From Kribbella pratensis (GTDB lineage Bacteria; Actinomycetota; Actinomycetes; Propionibacteriales; Kribbellaceae): DNA of 64,000 nucleotides. Both the position numbers and the translations under genes were made by a program. Where the stretch lies: NCBI RefSeq assembly GCF_004366075.1, contig NZ_SODU01000001.1, positions 2,811,134 to 2,875,133 of the forward strand. The letters run 5' to 3'. Below the pieces are notes generated by a model, which saw only the letters and a list, made by a program, of their open reading frames with translations, made no database searches and was not told the origin of the DNA. Below, piece after piece: positions 1 through 8,061 of the stretch (position 1 is the stretch's first letter; the number at the start of each line of letters is the position of its first letter).

Positions 1-65
1 GTTGGACACAACACGTACGGCGGAGCGAGCTCGGGACGAGGACGACCCCCTCTGACTGCACCCAT

Positions 66-214
66 ACGAGTTCGGTGCTCGCGGCAACGGAATGCCGAGT
101 GGCTGAGCTCGTCGCCGCGGGTCACTCCAATCGAGAGGTCGCGGCAGAGCTCTTCAGGTCCGCCAAGACGTCCGCTCGAGCGCGGAACTCGCGAACCAGC
201 TGAAGAGTCCTTGA
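66..214 (+). pseudogene. Decayed C-terminal HTH of a LuxR-family regulator
   Basis: One frame from about 72 reads a typical LuxR recognition region (ATECRVAELVAAGHSNREVA, then AELFRSAKT) and then runs to a stop at 201-203. The expected C-terminal end of the same domain (RSSAELANQLKSP, stop at 212-214) appears in another frame starting near 173. About a dozen codons between AKT and RSS, where LuxR proteins normally have the VEANLSRVYRKLGV-like segment, are missing. What is seen is therefore an internal deletion plus frame change in the DNA-binding domain. The 5' part of the gene, if any survives, lies outside the window. Confidence 0.6.
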
Positions 215-229
215 TGCCAGCGGCCTGGC

Positions 230-250
230 TTGACCTTGACGTTGCGTCAA
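230..250 (+). promoter_or_regulatory. MerR-type operator/promoter of the efflux operon
   Basis: TTGACC (230-235) is followed directly by the perfect dyad TTGACG-TTG-CGTCAA (236-250). An almost identical arrangement occurs at 3084-3104, just after the local MerR gene. MerR-family activators bind dyads placed between a -35 hexamer and a -10 box separated by a long 19-20 bp spacer. With TTGACC as -35, the start of transcription would fall near 267, leaving a short leader with the Shine-Dalgarno at 280-290. The -10 box is not convincing by eye. Confidence 0.6.
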
Positions 251-295
251 CCCTCCACCCTGTTGGGTGCAGCTACTTCAAGGAGGAGGCAAGTG

Positions 296-751
296 GTGAC
301 GACATTGATCGAGAAGCTCGTCGGCGATCTTGGCGACAAGCGGCGGTGGCGGCGGTACAAGGGGCGGGTGAAGGCGCTTCCCGGCAACTACCGGACGGCG
401 GCCGAGGGGCTGGAGCGGTATCTGACGTACTTCGGGGCGATCACGAAGGGAGATCTCCCGGTGGACGTCGTGATGCCGATGCTCGAGGATCTGGCCGGGC
501 TGGTCGAGCGGGCCGCGGCGGACGGTACGCCGGTCCGGGCGGTAGTCGGGGAGGCTCCGGTGGAGTTCGCCGAGGCGTTCTTCCGGAACTACTCGGACGG
601 TCGGTGGATCAGTCGCGAGCGGGACGAGTCGATCAGTGCGATCGAGCGCGGGTTCTACAAAGAAGTCGAGCGCGAGATCACCAGGGAGCGGGAGCGGCTG
701 GTCAAGGCCATCGGCCGCGCCGAAGCAGACGGCAGGGGGATACGGTCATGA
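296..751 (+). CDS. DUF1048 family protein
   Basis: This is a small soluble helical protein of 151 residues. The N-terminal stretch IEKLVGDLGDKRRWRRYKGR followed by VKALPGNYRTA matches the DUF1048 family, whose members are often encoded beside ABC efflux genes and PadR or MerR regulators; their biochemical role is not established. I chose the GTG at 296 because AAGGAGGAGG sits 6-7 bases upstream. An upstream in-frame ATG at 230 would lie inside the operator. The stop overlaps the start of the ATPase gene (ATGA), so the two are translationally coupled. It is the first gene of the operon. Confidence 0.8.
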   Translation: MTTLIEKLVGDLGDKRRWRRYKGRVKALPGNYRTAAEGLERYLTYFGAITKGDLPVDVVMPMLEDLAGLVERAAADGTPVRAVVGEAPVEFAEAFFRNYSDGRWISRERDESISAIERGFYKEVEREITRERERLVKAIGRAEADGRGIRS

Positions 752-1518
752 CCGCACGACCGAACACCGGTCCGGCGATTCGCGTGCAGGGTCTGGAGAA
801 GTCGTACGGCGAGCTCAAGGTACTGCGCGGCGTGGACTTCGATGTGGCGCCGGGCAGCATCTTCGCGCTGCTCGGATCCAACGGAGCGGGGAAGACCACG
901 GTTGTGAGGATCCTGGCCACGCTTCTGAAAGCGGACGCGGGCACTGCGAGCGTCAACGGCTTCGACGTCGCCACTCAGCCGTCGGACGTGCGAGAGTTGA
1001 TCAGCCTCACCGGGCAGTTCGCCGCCGTCGACGAGATCCTCAGCGGCCGTGAGAACCTCGTGCTGATCGCCAAGCTCCGTCACCTCAAGGATCCGGGCGC
1101 GATCGCGGACGATCTACTGCGGCGTTTCTCGCTGACGGACGCCGGCGCGCGGCGAGTGTCGACGTACTCGGGTGGTATGCGCCGCCGTCTGGACATTGCG
1201 ATGAGCCTGATCGGGAACCCGCCGGTCATTTTCCTGGACGAGCCGACGACCGGGCTCGATCCGGAGGCGCGACTGGAGGTGTGGGAGACCGTGAAGGGCC
1301 TGGCCGGGCGCGGCACGAGCGTACTGCTCACGACGCAGACGCTGGACGAGGCCGAGCAGCTCGCCGACCGGATCGCGATCCTGCACCAGGGCCGGATCAT
1401 CGTGAACGGCACGCTCGCGGAGCTCAAGCAGTTGTTGCCGCCCGCCGAGGTCGAGTACGTCGAGAAGCAGCCGACCCTCGAAGACGTGTTCCTCGCCGTC
1501 GTCGGATCAAAGAAGTAG
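748..1518 (+). CDS. ABC transporter ATP-binding protein (DrrA-like)
   Basis: This is the nucleotide-binding subunit of an exporter, 256 residues long. Visible motifs are Walker A GSNGAGKTT at residues 43-51, the signature YSGGMRRRLD, Walker B VIFLDEP, and LLTTQTLDEAEQLADR leading into the switch region. The layout is that of the DrrA/daunorubicin-resistance type, but it is shorter than the usual ~310-330 residues because the C-terminal extension is reduced, although the ending LEDVFLAVVG is retained. It overlaps the DUF1048 gene by four bases and is followed after 9 bases by its permease. It probably powers export of a hydrophobic drug-like compound; the substrate cannot be read from sequence. 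Confidence 0.92.
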   Translation: MTARPNTGPAIRVQGLEKSYGELKVLRGVDFDVAPGSIFALLGSNGAGKTTVVRILATLLKADAGTASVNGFDVATQPSDVRELISLTGQFAAVDEILSGRENLVLIAKLRHLKDPGAIADDLLRRFSLTDAGARRVSTYSGGMRRRLDIAMSLIGNPPVIFLDEPTTGLDPEARLEVWETVKGLAGRGTSVLLTTQTLDEAEQLADRIAILHQGRIIVNGTLAELKQLLPPAEVEYVEKQPTLEDVFLAVVGSKK

Positions 1519-1527
1519 GGAGTACCC

Positions 1528-2289
1528 ATGGCTACGCAGTTCTTCGGCGACACCGCCGTACTGACAGGACGGACGTTGCGCCACGTGACGCGCAGCGTGG
1601 ACACCATCATCACGACGGCGATCATGCCGATCGCGCTGATGCTGATGTTCGTCTATGTGTTCGGCGGCGCGATCGACACCGGCTCGACCAAGTACATCAA
1701 CTACATGCTGCCCGGCATCTTGCTGATCACGATTGCGTCGGGTATCTCGTACACCGCGTTCCGGCTGTTCATGGATATGACGAGCGGGATCTTCGAGCGG
1801 TTCCAGTCCATGCCGATCGCGAGGTCGGGCGTCTTGTGGGCGCATGTGCTGACCTCGATGGTCGCCAATGTGATCTCGTTGGTGATTGTCGTGGGCGTCG
1901 CCTTCCTGATGGGATTCCGCTCGGGTGCCGGGGTTCCGGCCTGGCTCGGCGTCGCAGGCATCCTCTTGCTGTTCACTCTGGCGCTGACCTGGATCGCTGT
2001 GATCCCGGGCCTGTCCGCAGGGTCGGTCGAGGGCGCGAGCGTGTTCTCCTATCCGCTCATCTTCCTGCCGTTCCTCAGCTCGGCGTTCGTGCCCACCGCA
2101 ACGATGCCTGGCCCGGTGCGCTGGTTCGCCGAGAACCAACCGGTCACGTCGATCGTGAACACCATCCGGAACCTGTTCACCGAGCAGCCGGTAGGCAACG
2201 ACATCTGGATCGCCCTCGCCTGGTGCGCCGGCATTCTCGTGGTCGCGTACGGCTTCGCCCTGGTCACCTATCGCCGGAAGATCGCCTGA
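1528..2289 (+). CDS. ABC-2 type permease (DrrB-like)
   Basis: This is the membrane subunit of the exporter, 253 residues with about six hydrophobic segments. The central motif-bearing loop around the GIFERFQSMPIARSGVLWAH segment is characteristic of ABC-2 permeases of the DrrB family. It starts at ATG 1528 after AGGGAG. It completes an ATPase-permease pair in the same operon and is followed 15 bases later by the MerR regulator, so the transporter and its likely regulator are co-transcribed. Residues that would indicate a particular substrate are not recognisable. Confidence 0.9.
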   Translation: MATQFFGDTAVLTGRTLRHVTRSVDTIITTAIMPIALMLMFVYVFGGAIDTGSTKYINYMLPGILLITIASGISYTAFRLFMDMTSGIFERFQSMPIARSGVLWAHVLTSMVANVISLVIVVGVAFLMGFRSGAGVPAWLGVAGILLLFTLALTWIAVIPGLSAGSVEGASVFSYPLIFLPFLSSAFVPTATMPGPVRWFAENQPVTSIVNTIRNLFTEQPVGNDIWIALAWCAGILVVAYGFALVTYRRKIA

Positions 2290-2304
2290 GGCAGGCTGGG
2301 ACCC

Positions 2305-3075
2305 ATGCTCACTATCAGTCAGCTAGCGGGGTACGCCGGGGTCACGGTGCGGGCCGTGCGCCACTATCACCAGATCGGGCTGCTGGTGGAGCCTGAGCGC
2401 GACCATTCGGGATACCGGACGTACGACGCCGGCGCGGTCGTGCGACTGATCCGGATCCATACGCTGGCCGATGCCGGCGTACCGCTGGCCCGGGTGCAGG
2501 AGCTGCTCGACGCCGGCCCGGAGGAGTTCGCCGAGGGCGTCCAGGAGATCGACAAGACGCTGCGGGCTGAGATTCGGCGGTTGCAGAACAATCGCAAGCG
2601 GATCGCACGGCTCGCTGCTGGGGAGCAGCTGGCACTCCCGGCCAGTGTGGTGGGTTATCTCGACCGGCTGCGCGGTCTGGGCATCGATGAGCGGTACATC
2701 GCGCTGGAGCGGGACGCCTGGATCATGATCGCCGCCCAGGTGCCGCACCTGATCGATACCGTCATCGCCAAGAAGCACGAGGATCTCGACGACCCCGACA
2801 TGGTGCAGCTCTACCGACTGCTGAGCACCGTGGTCGACTGGCCGCCCGACGATCCACGAGTTGTCGAACTCGCCGACATCATGGACCGCCTCATGACTCG
2901 CGCCTTCGAGGCCGATGAGATGGGTGACGACTTCTTCGACGACCAGTTCGTCGACCTGCTCGACGCGACCGCGGCCAATTCCTCACCGGTCGCCGAGCGG
3001 CTGCGAGCGATCCTGGAGGAGCGAGGTTGGAGGGGCTGGACCCGGGTCGAGCGCGTCCCTGCCCGCCGCACGTGA
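2305..3075 (+). CDS. MerR-family transcriptional regulator
   Basis: The protein has 256 residues. The N-terminal winged HTH (TISQLAGYAGVTVRAVRHYH at residues 3-22, then a GYRTYD wing) is typical of MerR. A coiled helix near residues 70-110 follows, and then a longer all-helical C-terminal effector region (about 120-250) without the cysteines of metal-sensing MerR proteins. That suggests an organic ligand. It is the last gene of the ABC operon. Matching operators lie upstream of the first operon gene and immediately downstream of this gene, so it most likely controls both its own operon and the small gene at 3122. Confidence 0.9.
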   Translation: MLTISQLAGYAGVTVRAVRHYHQIGLLVEPERDHSGYRTYDAGAVVRLIRIHTLADAGVPLARVQELLDAGPEEFAEGVQEIDKTLRAEIRRLQNNRKRIARLAAGEQLALPASVVGYLDRLRGLGIDERYIALERDAWIMIAAQVPHLIDTVIAKKHEDLDDPDMVQLYRLLSTVVDWPPDDPRVVELADIMDRLMTRAFEADEMGDDFFDDQFVDLLDATAANSSPVAERLRAILEERGWRGWTRVERVPARRT

Positions 3076-3083
3076 GGACAGCT

Positions 3084-3104
3084 TTGACCTTTACGCAGCG
3101 TCAA
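3084..3104 (+). promoter_or_regulatory. Second MerR-type operator/promoter
   Basis: TTGACC (3084-3089) is followed by TTTACG-CAG-CGTCAA (3090-3104). The order and spacing are the same as at 230-250, with one mismatch in the left dyad arm. If TTGACC is the -35 and the usual 19-bp MerR spacer applies, transcription would begin around 3121-3122, exactly at the ATG of the next small gene. That would give a leaderless mRNA. The -10 sequence is weak. Confidence 0.55.
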
Positions 3105-3121
3105 TGCTGGACCATGAGGTC

Positions 3122-3373
3122 ATGACGAACTGGGATGTCTTGCGGGCCTTGGCCGACGAGGGAAACGAGAAGGCGCAGAACAAGCTTGCGGACCTGGCCG
3201 AGGAGCGCGGCGATGTCGAAGCGCTGAACGAGTTGCTGGACGAGGGTTGCGAACGGGCCGGCGAGTATCTGACGCGCCGGGCGGTGGCCGCGGGCGATCT
3301 GCTCGAGCTGCAGCGGATCCGGGACGCCGGGTACGACGAAGCGGGGGAAGCGCTCGACCGCCTCCTCGACTAG
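3122..3373 (+). CDS. Small helical-repeat protein (83 aa), unknown function
   Basis: This is a soluble, acidic, alanine- and leucine-rich protein made of short helix pairs (ADEGNEKAQNKLADLAEERG, then DVEALNELLDEG, then AGDLLELQRIRDAGYDEAGE). The periodicity resembles TPR/Sel1-like repeats, but no family can be named. No Shine-Dalgarno precedes ATG 3122 at a normal distance. An in-frame ATG at 3104 is the alternative, but it overlaps the operator. The MerR operator directly upstream suggests co-regulation with the efflux operon. Confidence 0.65.
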   Translation: MTNWDVLRALADEGNEKAQNKLADLAEERGDVEALNELLDEGCERAGEYLTRRAVAAGDLLELQRIRDAGYDEAGEALDRLLD

Positions 3374-3402
3374 CTCCTGGCCGCGTCTTCACGGACAGCC
3401 GG

Positions 3403-4077
3403 TCAGGTTTGGAAGCGATAGCCCATGCCGGGTTCGGTGAGGAGATGCCTGGGCCGGGAAGGATCGGGCTCGAGTTTGCGCCGGAGCTGCGCGATGTAGA
3501 CGCGCAGGTAGTTGGTCTCGGTCTCGTACGACGGTCCCCACACCTCGTGGAGCAGGTGCCGCTGACTGACGAGCTTGCCGGGGTTGCGGACAAGGATCTC
3601 CAGAAGATGCCATTCGGTCGGGGTGAGGCGGACCTCGCCTTCACCGGTGGTCAGTCGTTTCGCGGCGAGGTCGATGGTGAAGGCGTCCGTGCGGATGATC
3701 GGTGCGGTGTCGGCCGGGGCGGCGCGGCGGAGCGCGGAGCGGATGCGAGCGAGCAGTTCGTCCATGCCGAACGGTTTGGTGACGTAGTCGTCGGCACCGG
3801 CGTCGAGCGCGGTGACCTTCTCCGCCTGTGCGCCACGAGCGGACAGCACCAGGATCGGGGCCGAGGACCAGCCGCGCAGAGAGTGCACGACCTCGATCCC
3901 GTCCATGTCCGGCAGGCCGAGGTCCAGGATGACCAGGTCGGGAGGGAACCGGGCTGCGACGGTCAGCGCGGTCGCCGCGTCGGGAGCGGTGTCGACGTCG
4001 TACTGCCGGGCGCGCAGGTTGATCCTGAGGGCCCTCAGCAACTGCGTGTCGTCGTCGACGACCAGAAGCCGAGTCAT
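3403..4077 (-). CDS. kdpE: KdpE-like OmpR-family response regulator
   Basis: The protein has 224 residues. The receiver domain carries the acidic pair VDDD at 7-10, the phospho-acceptor D52 in LVILDLGLPD, and the conserved lysine in YVTKPF. The C-terminal winged-helix domain ends with the usual LRVYIAQLRRKLEPD and GMGYRF hairpin elements. The KdpE subgroup is suggested by LTPTEWHLLEILVRNPGKLV and by its partner kinase. The start ATG overlaps the kinase stop by four bases. It probably controls the potassium transporter gene at the head of this operon; the kdpFABC ATPase genes are not in the window. Confidence 0.85.
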   Translation of the reverse strand: MTRLLVVDDDTQLLRALRINLRARQYDVDTAPDAATALTVAARFPPDLVILDLGLPDMDGIEVVHSLRGWSSAPILVLSARGAQAEKVTALDAGADDYVTKPFGMDELLARIRSALRRAAPADTAPIIRTDAFTIDLAAKRLTTGEGEVRLTPTEWHLLEILVRNPGKLVSQRHLLHEVWGPSYETETNYLRVYIAQLRRKLEPDPSRPRHLLTEPGMGYRFQT

Positions 4078-5492
4078 GGTGCCGCCGGCAATGACAAGGT
4101 CATGGTGAGTCCTCCGCCGGGTGTTTCCGAGGGTGTGATGCGGCCTCCCATCGCCTCGGTGAAGCCGCGGGCAAGGGCAAGTCCGAGACCGACACCGCCT
4201 GCGGACCGGTCGTCGAGCCGCTGGAACGGCGCGAACATCCGGTCCCGGGCCTCGGCGGCCACGCCGGGGCCGGAGTCGGCGATACGCAGGACAACCCAGC
4301 CTGGCGTCTCGGCCGACCCGTGAACCTGGATGGCGGCGCCTGGCGGTGAGTAGCGGCGTGCGTTGTCGAACAGGTTGGCGATGACGCGCTCGAGCAGTCC
4401 GGCATCGATCAGTGCGAGCGGCAGATCGTCGGGTACGTCGATCTGTACGGCGCCGCCGTGGACGTGGATCAGCGCGCGTGCGACCACCTCGTCGAGAGCT
4501 GTCGGGACGAGGTCGACGGAGAGCGCACCGGCCTGCAGGCGGCTCATCGCGAGCAGGTTCGAGATCAGATCGTCGAGCCGGTCGGCGGAGTCCTCGATCG
4601 TCTCGTACAGCTCGGCCTGCTCCGCCTCGGACCAGGTGATGTCCTTTTGCCGCAGCGTCGAGACGGCTGCCTTGATTCCTGCCAGCGGCGTGCGAAGGTC
4701 GTGCCCGACCGCGGCGAGCAGCGCCGTACGGAGGCGGTCGACCTCGGCCAGTCCGCGCGCCTCGCCGGCGAGCTGCTGCGTGTCCCAGGCCCGTGCCGCC
4801 GCGATCGCGAACCTGTTCAGCAGTCCGCGGTCCTCGGCGAACAGTTCGGGGCCTTCGGCAACGAGACGCAGGCCCGGGCCGGCGGCCGCGGTGATGGTGG
4901 GATGACCTTGCAGGGGCGGGCCGACGATGGCGCCGATCTGGTCGTGTTCGCCGCGGCGTACCAGCAACGCCACCGACGTCATGGCGAAGGTCTCGCGGAC
5001 CTGTTCCAGGACGCCTTCCAGCGATCGTTCCGTCACCGGACGGGCGGCGAGGTCGGAGAGCATCTGTGCTTCCATCCCGCTACGGACGGCGGCCACCCGC
5101 CGGCGTGCGGCGAGATCGACCGTGATGCTGACGGTGAGTGCGACGAGCACGAACACGACCAGGGCGACCACGCTGTCGCGTTGTTCCACGAAAAGGGTGT
5201 GGAACGGCGGGGTGAAGAAATAGTTGGCCAGCAGGACCGACAGGACCGCGGCGACGACAGCGGGCAGGATGCCACCGATGACGGCGACGAGGACGACCGC
5301 GAGCAGGTACAGCAGGAGCACGCTTTCGAGGGCCAGTTGCGAGCGCAGGCCGACGAGGACGACCGTGACGATGGGCAGCCCGAGGGCAGCCACGGCGAGG
5401 CCGGCCGATCGCCGTACCGGGGAAAGGCCGGTGGCCGGGCGCGGCAAGGCCCTGCGGCCGGCCGCGGAATGGGGACTCTCCCTGTGCGCCAC
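4074..5492 (-). CDS. KdpD-like sensor histidine kinase lacking the N-terminal KdpD/USP domains
   Basis: The protein has 472 residues. After a short basic leader come four close transmembrane helices of the DUF4118 type (about 30-125), a GAF-like region, and HisKA with the phospho-accepting histidine in AVGHDLRTPLAG. HATPase elements follow: NLFDNARRYSP (N box), DSGPGV (G1) and GVGLGLALARG (G2). Full-length KdpD (~850-900 residues) begins with a KdpD domain and a universal-stress domain, and both are absent here. I chose GTG 5492 because it lies five bases after the stop of the upstream transporter gene. A much longer open frame runs antisense-like through that gene and is not real. Confidence 0.85.
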   Translation of the reverse strand: MAHRESPHSAAGRRALPRPATGLSPVRRSAGLAVAALGLPIVTVVLVGLRSQLALESVLLLYLLAVVLVAVIGGILPAVVAAVLSVLLANYFFTPPFHTLFVEQRDSVVALVVFVLVALTVSITVDLAARRRVAAVRSGMEAQMLSDLAARPVTERSLEGVLEQVRETFAMTSVALLVRRGEHDQIGAIVGPPLQGHPTITAAAGPGLRLVAEGPELFAEDRGLLNRFAIAAARAWDTQQLAGEARGLAEVDRLRTALLAAVGHDLRTPLAGIKAAVSTLRQKDITWSEAEQAELYETIEDSADRLDDLISNLLAMSRLQAGALSVDLVPTALDEVVARALIHVHGGAVQIDVPDDLPLALIDAGLLERVIANLFDNARRYSPPGAAIQVHGSAETPGWVVLRIADSGPGVAAEARDRMFAPFQRLDDRSAGGVGLGLALARGFTEAMGGRITPSETPGGGLTMTLSLPAAP

Positions 5493-5497
5493 ATTGG

Positions 5498-7522
5498 CTA
5501 GCGTGACACAGCGGGCTTCGGCGTGTCCTCGGCCAGGTCGTTCTTGGTGGGGCTCACCCGGCCGCTTGGTCCCGAAGGTCCTTGAACGGCCTCCGACGAG
5601 CCCATCTGCCACGGAACGTTGGTGACCATCACACCGGGCTGGAACAGCAGGCGTGCTTTTAGCCTGAGCGCGCTCTGGTTGTGCAGTAGTTGCTCCCACC
5701 AATGGCCGACGACGTACTCGGGGATGAACACGCACACCACGTCGCGCGGGCTCTTCGTGCCGATGTCCTTGACATAGGCAAGCACCGGCCCGGTGATGTC
5801 GCGGTACGGAGAGTTGAGGATCTTGAGCGGGACCGGGATGCGCCGCTCGTCCCACTCCCGGACCAGGGCCTCGGTCTCGTCCGGGTTCTGGTCCACTGTC
5901 ACTGCCGTCAGGGTGGTCGGGCGGGTCGCGCGCGCGAACGCCAGGGCGCGCAGTGTGGGCTCGTGCAGCCTCGACACCAGGACGACGCCGTGGATCCGCG
6001 CCGGCAGCGTGACGCCGCCGGGCCGCGGCCGGGTCTCGACGGCGATCCGGCCGTAGTGGCGGTGGATCCCGCGCATCAGGAGGTACAGCGACGGCATCGC
6101 GATCACCACGATGTACGCGCCGTGGCTGAACTTGGTGATGAGTACGACGATCAGCACCAGGCCGGTGAAGACCGCGCCGACACCGTTGATGAGCCGGGCG
6201 CGGTGCATCGATCGCCGGGCCGCCCCGCTCGGTGCGAGCGCGCCGTCGGACGGCCTCAATCGGGTCGTCCAGTGCCGGACCATGCCCCATTGGCTGAGCG
6301 TGAACGACACGAACACGCCGATGATGTACAGCTGGATCAATCGCGTCGTACTGGCGTCGAAGGCCCAGATCAGCAGGCCCGCGAGGGCGGCGAGGATAAC
6401 GATGCCGTTGCTGAACACCAATCGGTCGCCGCGCCGGTGCAACTGCCGCGGCAGATAGCCGTCGCCGCCCAGGATCGAGGCGAGGATCGGGAACCCGTTG
6501 AACGCGGTGTTCGCCGCAAGCACGAGGATCGCCGCGGTGAACACCTGGACGACGTAGAAGAGGATCGAGTCGCCGCCGAATACCGCGGCGCCCAGTTGGG
6601 CGATGACGGTGCGTTGCGCGTAGCCGTCGGGTGCGCCGATCAGGCGGGCGGTGTCGTCGACGACGTGTACGTGACTGGCGAGTGCGAGTGCGGTCAGTCC
6701 GGCGAACATGGTCACAGTCAGCCCGCCCATGATCGCCAGGGTGTTGGCGGCGTTGTCGCTCTTGGGCTTCTTGAAGTGGGGTACGCCGTTGCTCACCGCC
6801 TCCACGCCGGTCAACGCCGTACAGCCGGACGCGAACGCCCGCAGAACCAGGGCGACCAGCAGTAGCCCGGTCGCCTGGTGATCCGGCCGGATCCCGTACG
6901 ACGCCGATTCCGCGGCCGGAGCATCGCCACCGACCATCCGGGCCAGGCCGACCGCGATCATGATGAAGACGCTGACCACGAAGCCGTACGTCGGGATCGC
7001 GAACACCGTCCCCGACTCGCGGACCCCGCGCAGGTTCACCAACGCCAGTACGGCGACCAACCCGACCGACACGCTCACAGCGTGCGGCACCAGCGCCGGG
7101 AACGCCGACACGATGTTCGCGACCCCGGCCGCCACCGACACCGCGACAGTGAGCACATAGTCCACCAGGAGCGCGCTGGCCGCGATCAACGACGCGTCCC
7201 GGCCTAGGTTCGCGCCGGCCACCGCATAGGCGCCGCCGCCGTTCGGGTAGGCGTGGCAGGTCTGCCGGTACGACGCGACCACCACGAGGAGCAGCACGAT
7301 GACGGCGCCTGCTACCCACCAGGTCAGGTGGAACAGCGCCAGCCCGCCGAGGCTGAGCATCAGCAGGATCTCTTCGGTCGCGTAGGCGTTCGACGACAGC
7401 GGGTCGCTGCAGAAGACCGGCAGAGCGAGCCTCTTCGGCAGCAGCTGATCGCTCATCAGCTCACTGCGAATCGGGCGACCTACCAGAAGACGCTTGGGCA
7501 CCTGAAGAATCCGGCTACTCAC
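5498..7522 (-). CDS. APC-superfamily transporter, KimA/Kup-like potassium importer candidate
   Basis: The protein has 674 residues. The N-terminus (LPKRLALPVFCSDPLSSNAY) and about twelve transmembrane helices up to residue ~450 match the APC subgroup that contains Bacillus KimA. The C-terminal ~200 residues are soluble and look like a universal-stress (USP) fold (HGVVLVSRLHEPTLRALAFA, LTAVTVDQNP). It is the first gene of an operon with a KdpD-like kinase and KdpE-like regulator, which supports a potassium role over an amino-acid role. GTG 7522 is preferred because upstream codons are not protein-like. The potassium role is inferred from family and context. Confidence 0.8.
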   Translation of the reverse strand: MSSRILQVPKRLLVGRPIRSELMSDQLLPKRLALPVFCSDPLSSNAYATEEILLMLSLGGLALFHLTWWVAGAVIVLLLVVVASYRQTCHAYPNGGGAYAVAGANLGRDASLIAASALLVDYVLTVAVSVAAGVANIVSAFPALVPHAVSVSVGLVAVLALVNLRGVRESGTVFAIPTYGFVVSVFIMIAVGLARMVGGDAPAAESASYGIRPDHQATGLLLVALVLRAFASGCTALTGVEAVSNGVPHFKKPKSDNAANTLAIMGGLTVTMFAGLTALALASHVHVVDDTARLIGAPDGYAQRTVIAQLGAAVFGGDSILFYVVQVFTAAILVLAANTAFNGFPILASILGGDGYLPRQLHRRGDRLVFSNGIVILAALAGLLIWAFDASTTRLIQLYIIGVFVSFTLSQWGMVRHWTTRLRPSDGALAPSGAARRSMHRARLINGVGAVFTGLVLIVVLITKFSHGAYIVVIAMPSLYLLMRGIHRHYGRIAVETRPRPGGVTLPARIHGVVLVSRLHEPTLRALAFARATRPTTLTAVTVDQNPDETEALVREWDERRIPVPLKILNSPYRDITGPVLAYVKDIGTKSPRDVVCVFIPEYVVGHWWEQLLHNQSALRLKARLLFQPGVMVTNVPWQMGSSEAVQGPSGPSGRVSPTKNDLAEDTPKPAVSR

Positions 7523-7872
7523 AACCCCAAGCCAAGCCGACCCCGATGCGACGCAGTTCCCGTCTTGACGCCCTTCTAACAGCGGACCCGTCGACCTTGA
7601 CGCAGCCTTGACGCACGTCGTCAAATAGCCGAAGCGACCGCTGCCAAACCGAAGGCGCCTTCGCTGCCGGGGCCAAGGGCCAACCGGTGACATCCCGCCG
7701 GCATCGGCAAACGTCGATAGTTGTCACTGCCACCTGAAGCGGGCCGTTTCGCGTGATGCCTGCGCGCTACAGTGCGTGAAGAGATGCTTAACGTGTGCTT
7801 CTCGGTAGCAAGAATCCGGCCGTGGGACCACACGGATTTCGTGCGCATCGCTGCTCGCTAGGCGTCGGACTC
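7523..7872. other. Intergenic regulatory region upstream of the potassium operon
   Basis: No gene is supported in these 350 bases. The region holds the phased direct repeats at 7564-7614 and, on the minus strand downstream of them, a TTAGAA element near 7577-7582 that could serve as a -10 box for the transporter operon. The rest is featureless by eye. Confidence 0.5.
7564..7614 (-). promoter_or_regulatory. Phased direct repeats, candidate response-regulator site
   Basis: On the plus strand CCTTGACGC occurs at 7595-7603 and again at 7606-7614, exactly 11 bases apart. A third CTTGACGC lies at 7564-7571, 32 bases (about three helical turns) from the second repeat's core. OmpR/PhoB-type regulators bind tandem half-sites with an 11-base period on one DNA face. 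The site lies 40-95 bases upstream of the transporter start and could be the KdpE-like regulator's target. A further TTTGACG is readable on the minus strand near 7617-7623. Confidence 0.45.
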
Positions 7873-8061
7873 CTAGCCCTTGGACCGGTTCGCGCGGTTT
7901 GTCAGGAGCCGGTAAAGCCGCCACCCGGAGACAAGCGCAACGGAACCCCATCCGGCACTGGCCCAGATATCGCGGTCAATGATCCCGAGCACAGCAATAA
8001 CGGATCCTGCCACGAATAGGACAGCTGCAGTTGCGATTATGATCGTACGTGGCACGCTCAT
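7873..8061 (-). CDS. Small two-helix membrane protein (62 aa)
   Basis: The protein starts MSVPRTIIIATA and contains two hydrophobic helices (about 5-27 and 33-50) separated by GIIDRDIWAS, then a basic cytoplasmic tail (RLLTNRANRSKG). ATG 8061 is preceded by AAGAGGA at a slightly long spacing. Upstream in-frame ATG codons exist but have no ribosome site. It lies between two large APC transporters on the same strand. It could be a small accessory membrane protein, but the family is not recognised. Confidence 0.5.
   Translation of the reverse strand: MSVPRTIIIATAAVLFVAGSVIAVLGIIDRDIWASAGWGSVALVSGWRLYRLLTNRANRSKG

Noticed and set aside
4074-7319. Very long minus-strand open frame (about 1080 codons) covering the kinase and part of the transporter gene.
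   Set aside because: Only the first-named 472 codons from GTG 5492 are protein-like. The upstream part is an arginine-rich shadow of the KimA-like gene in another frame.
7523-7872. Possible c-di-AMP (ydaO-type) riboswitch upstream of the KimA-like gene.
   Set aside because: I do not see the conserved ydaO core sequences or pseudoknot arms. A covariance-model search would be decisive.
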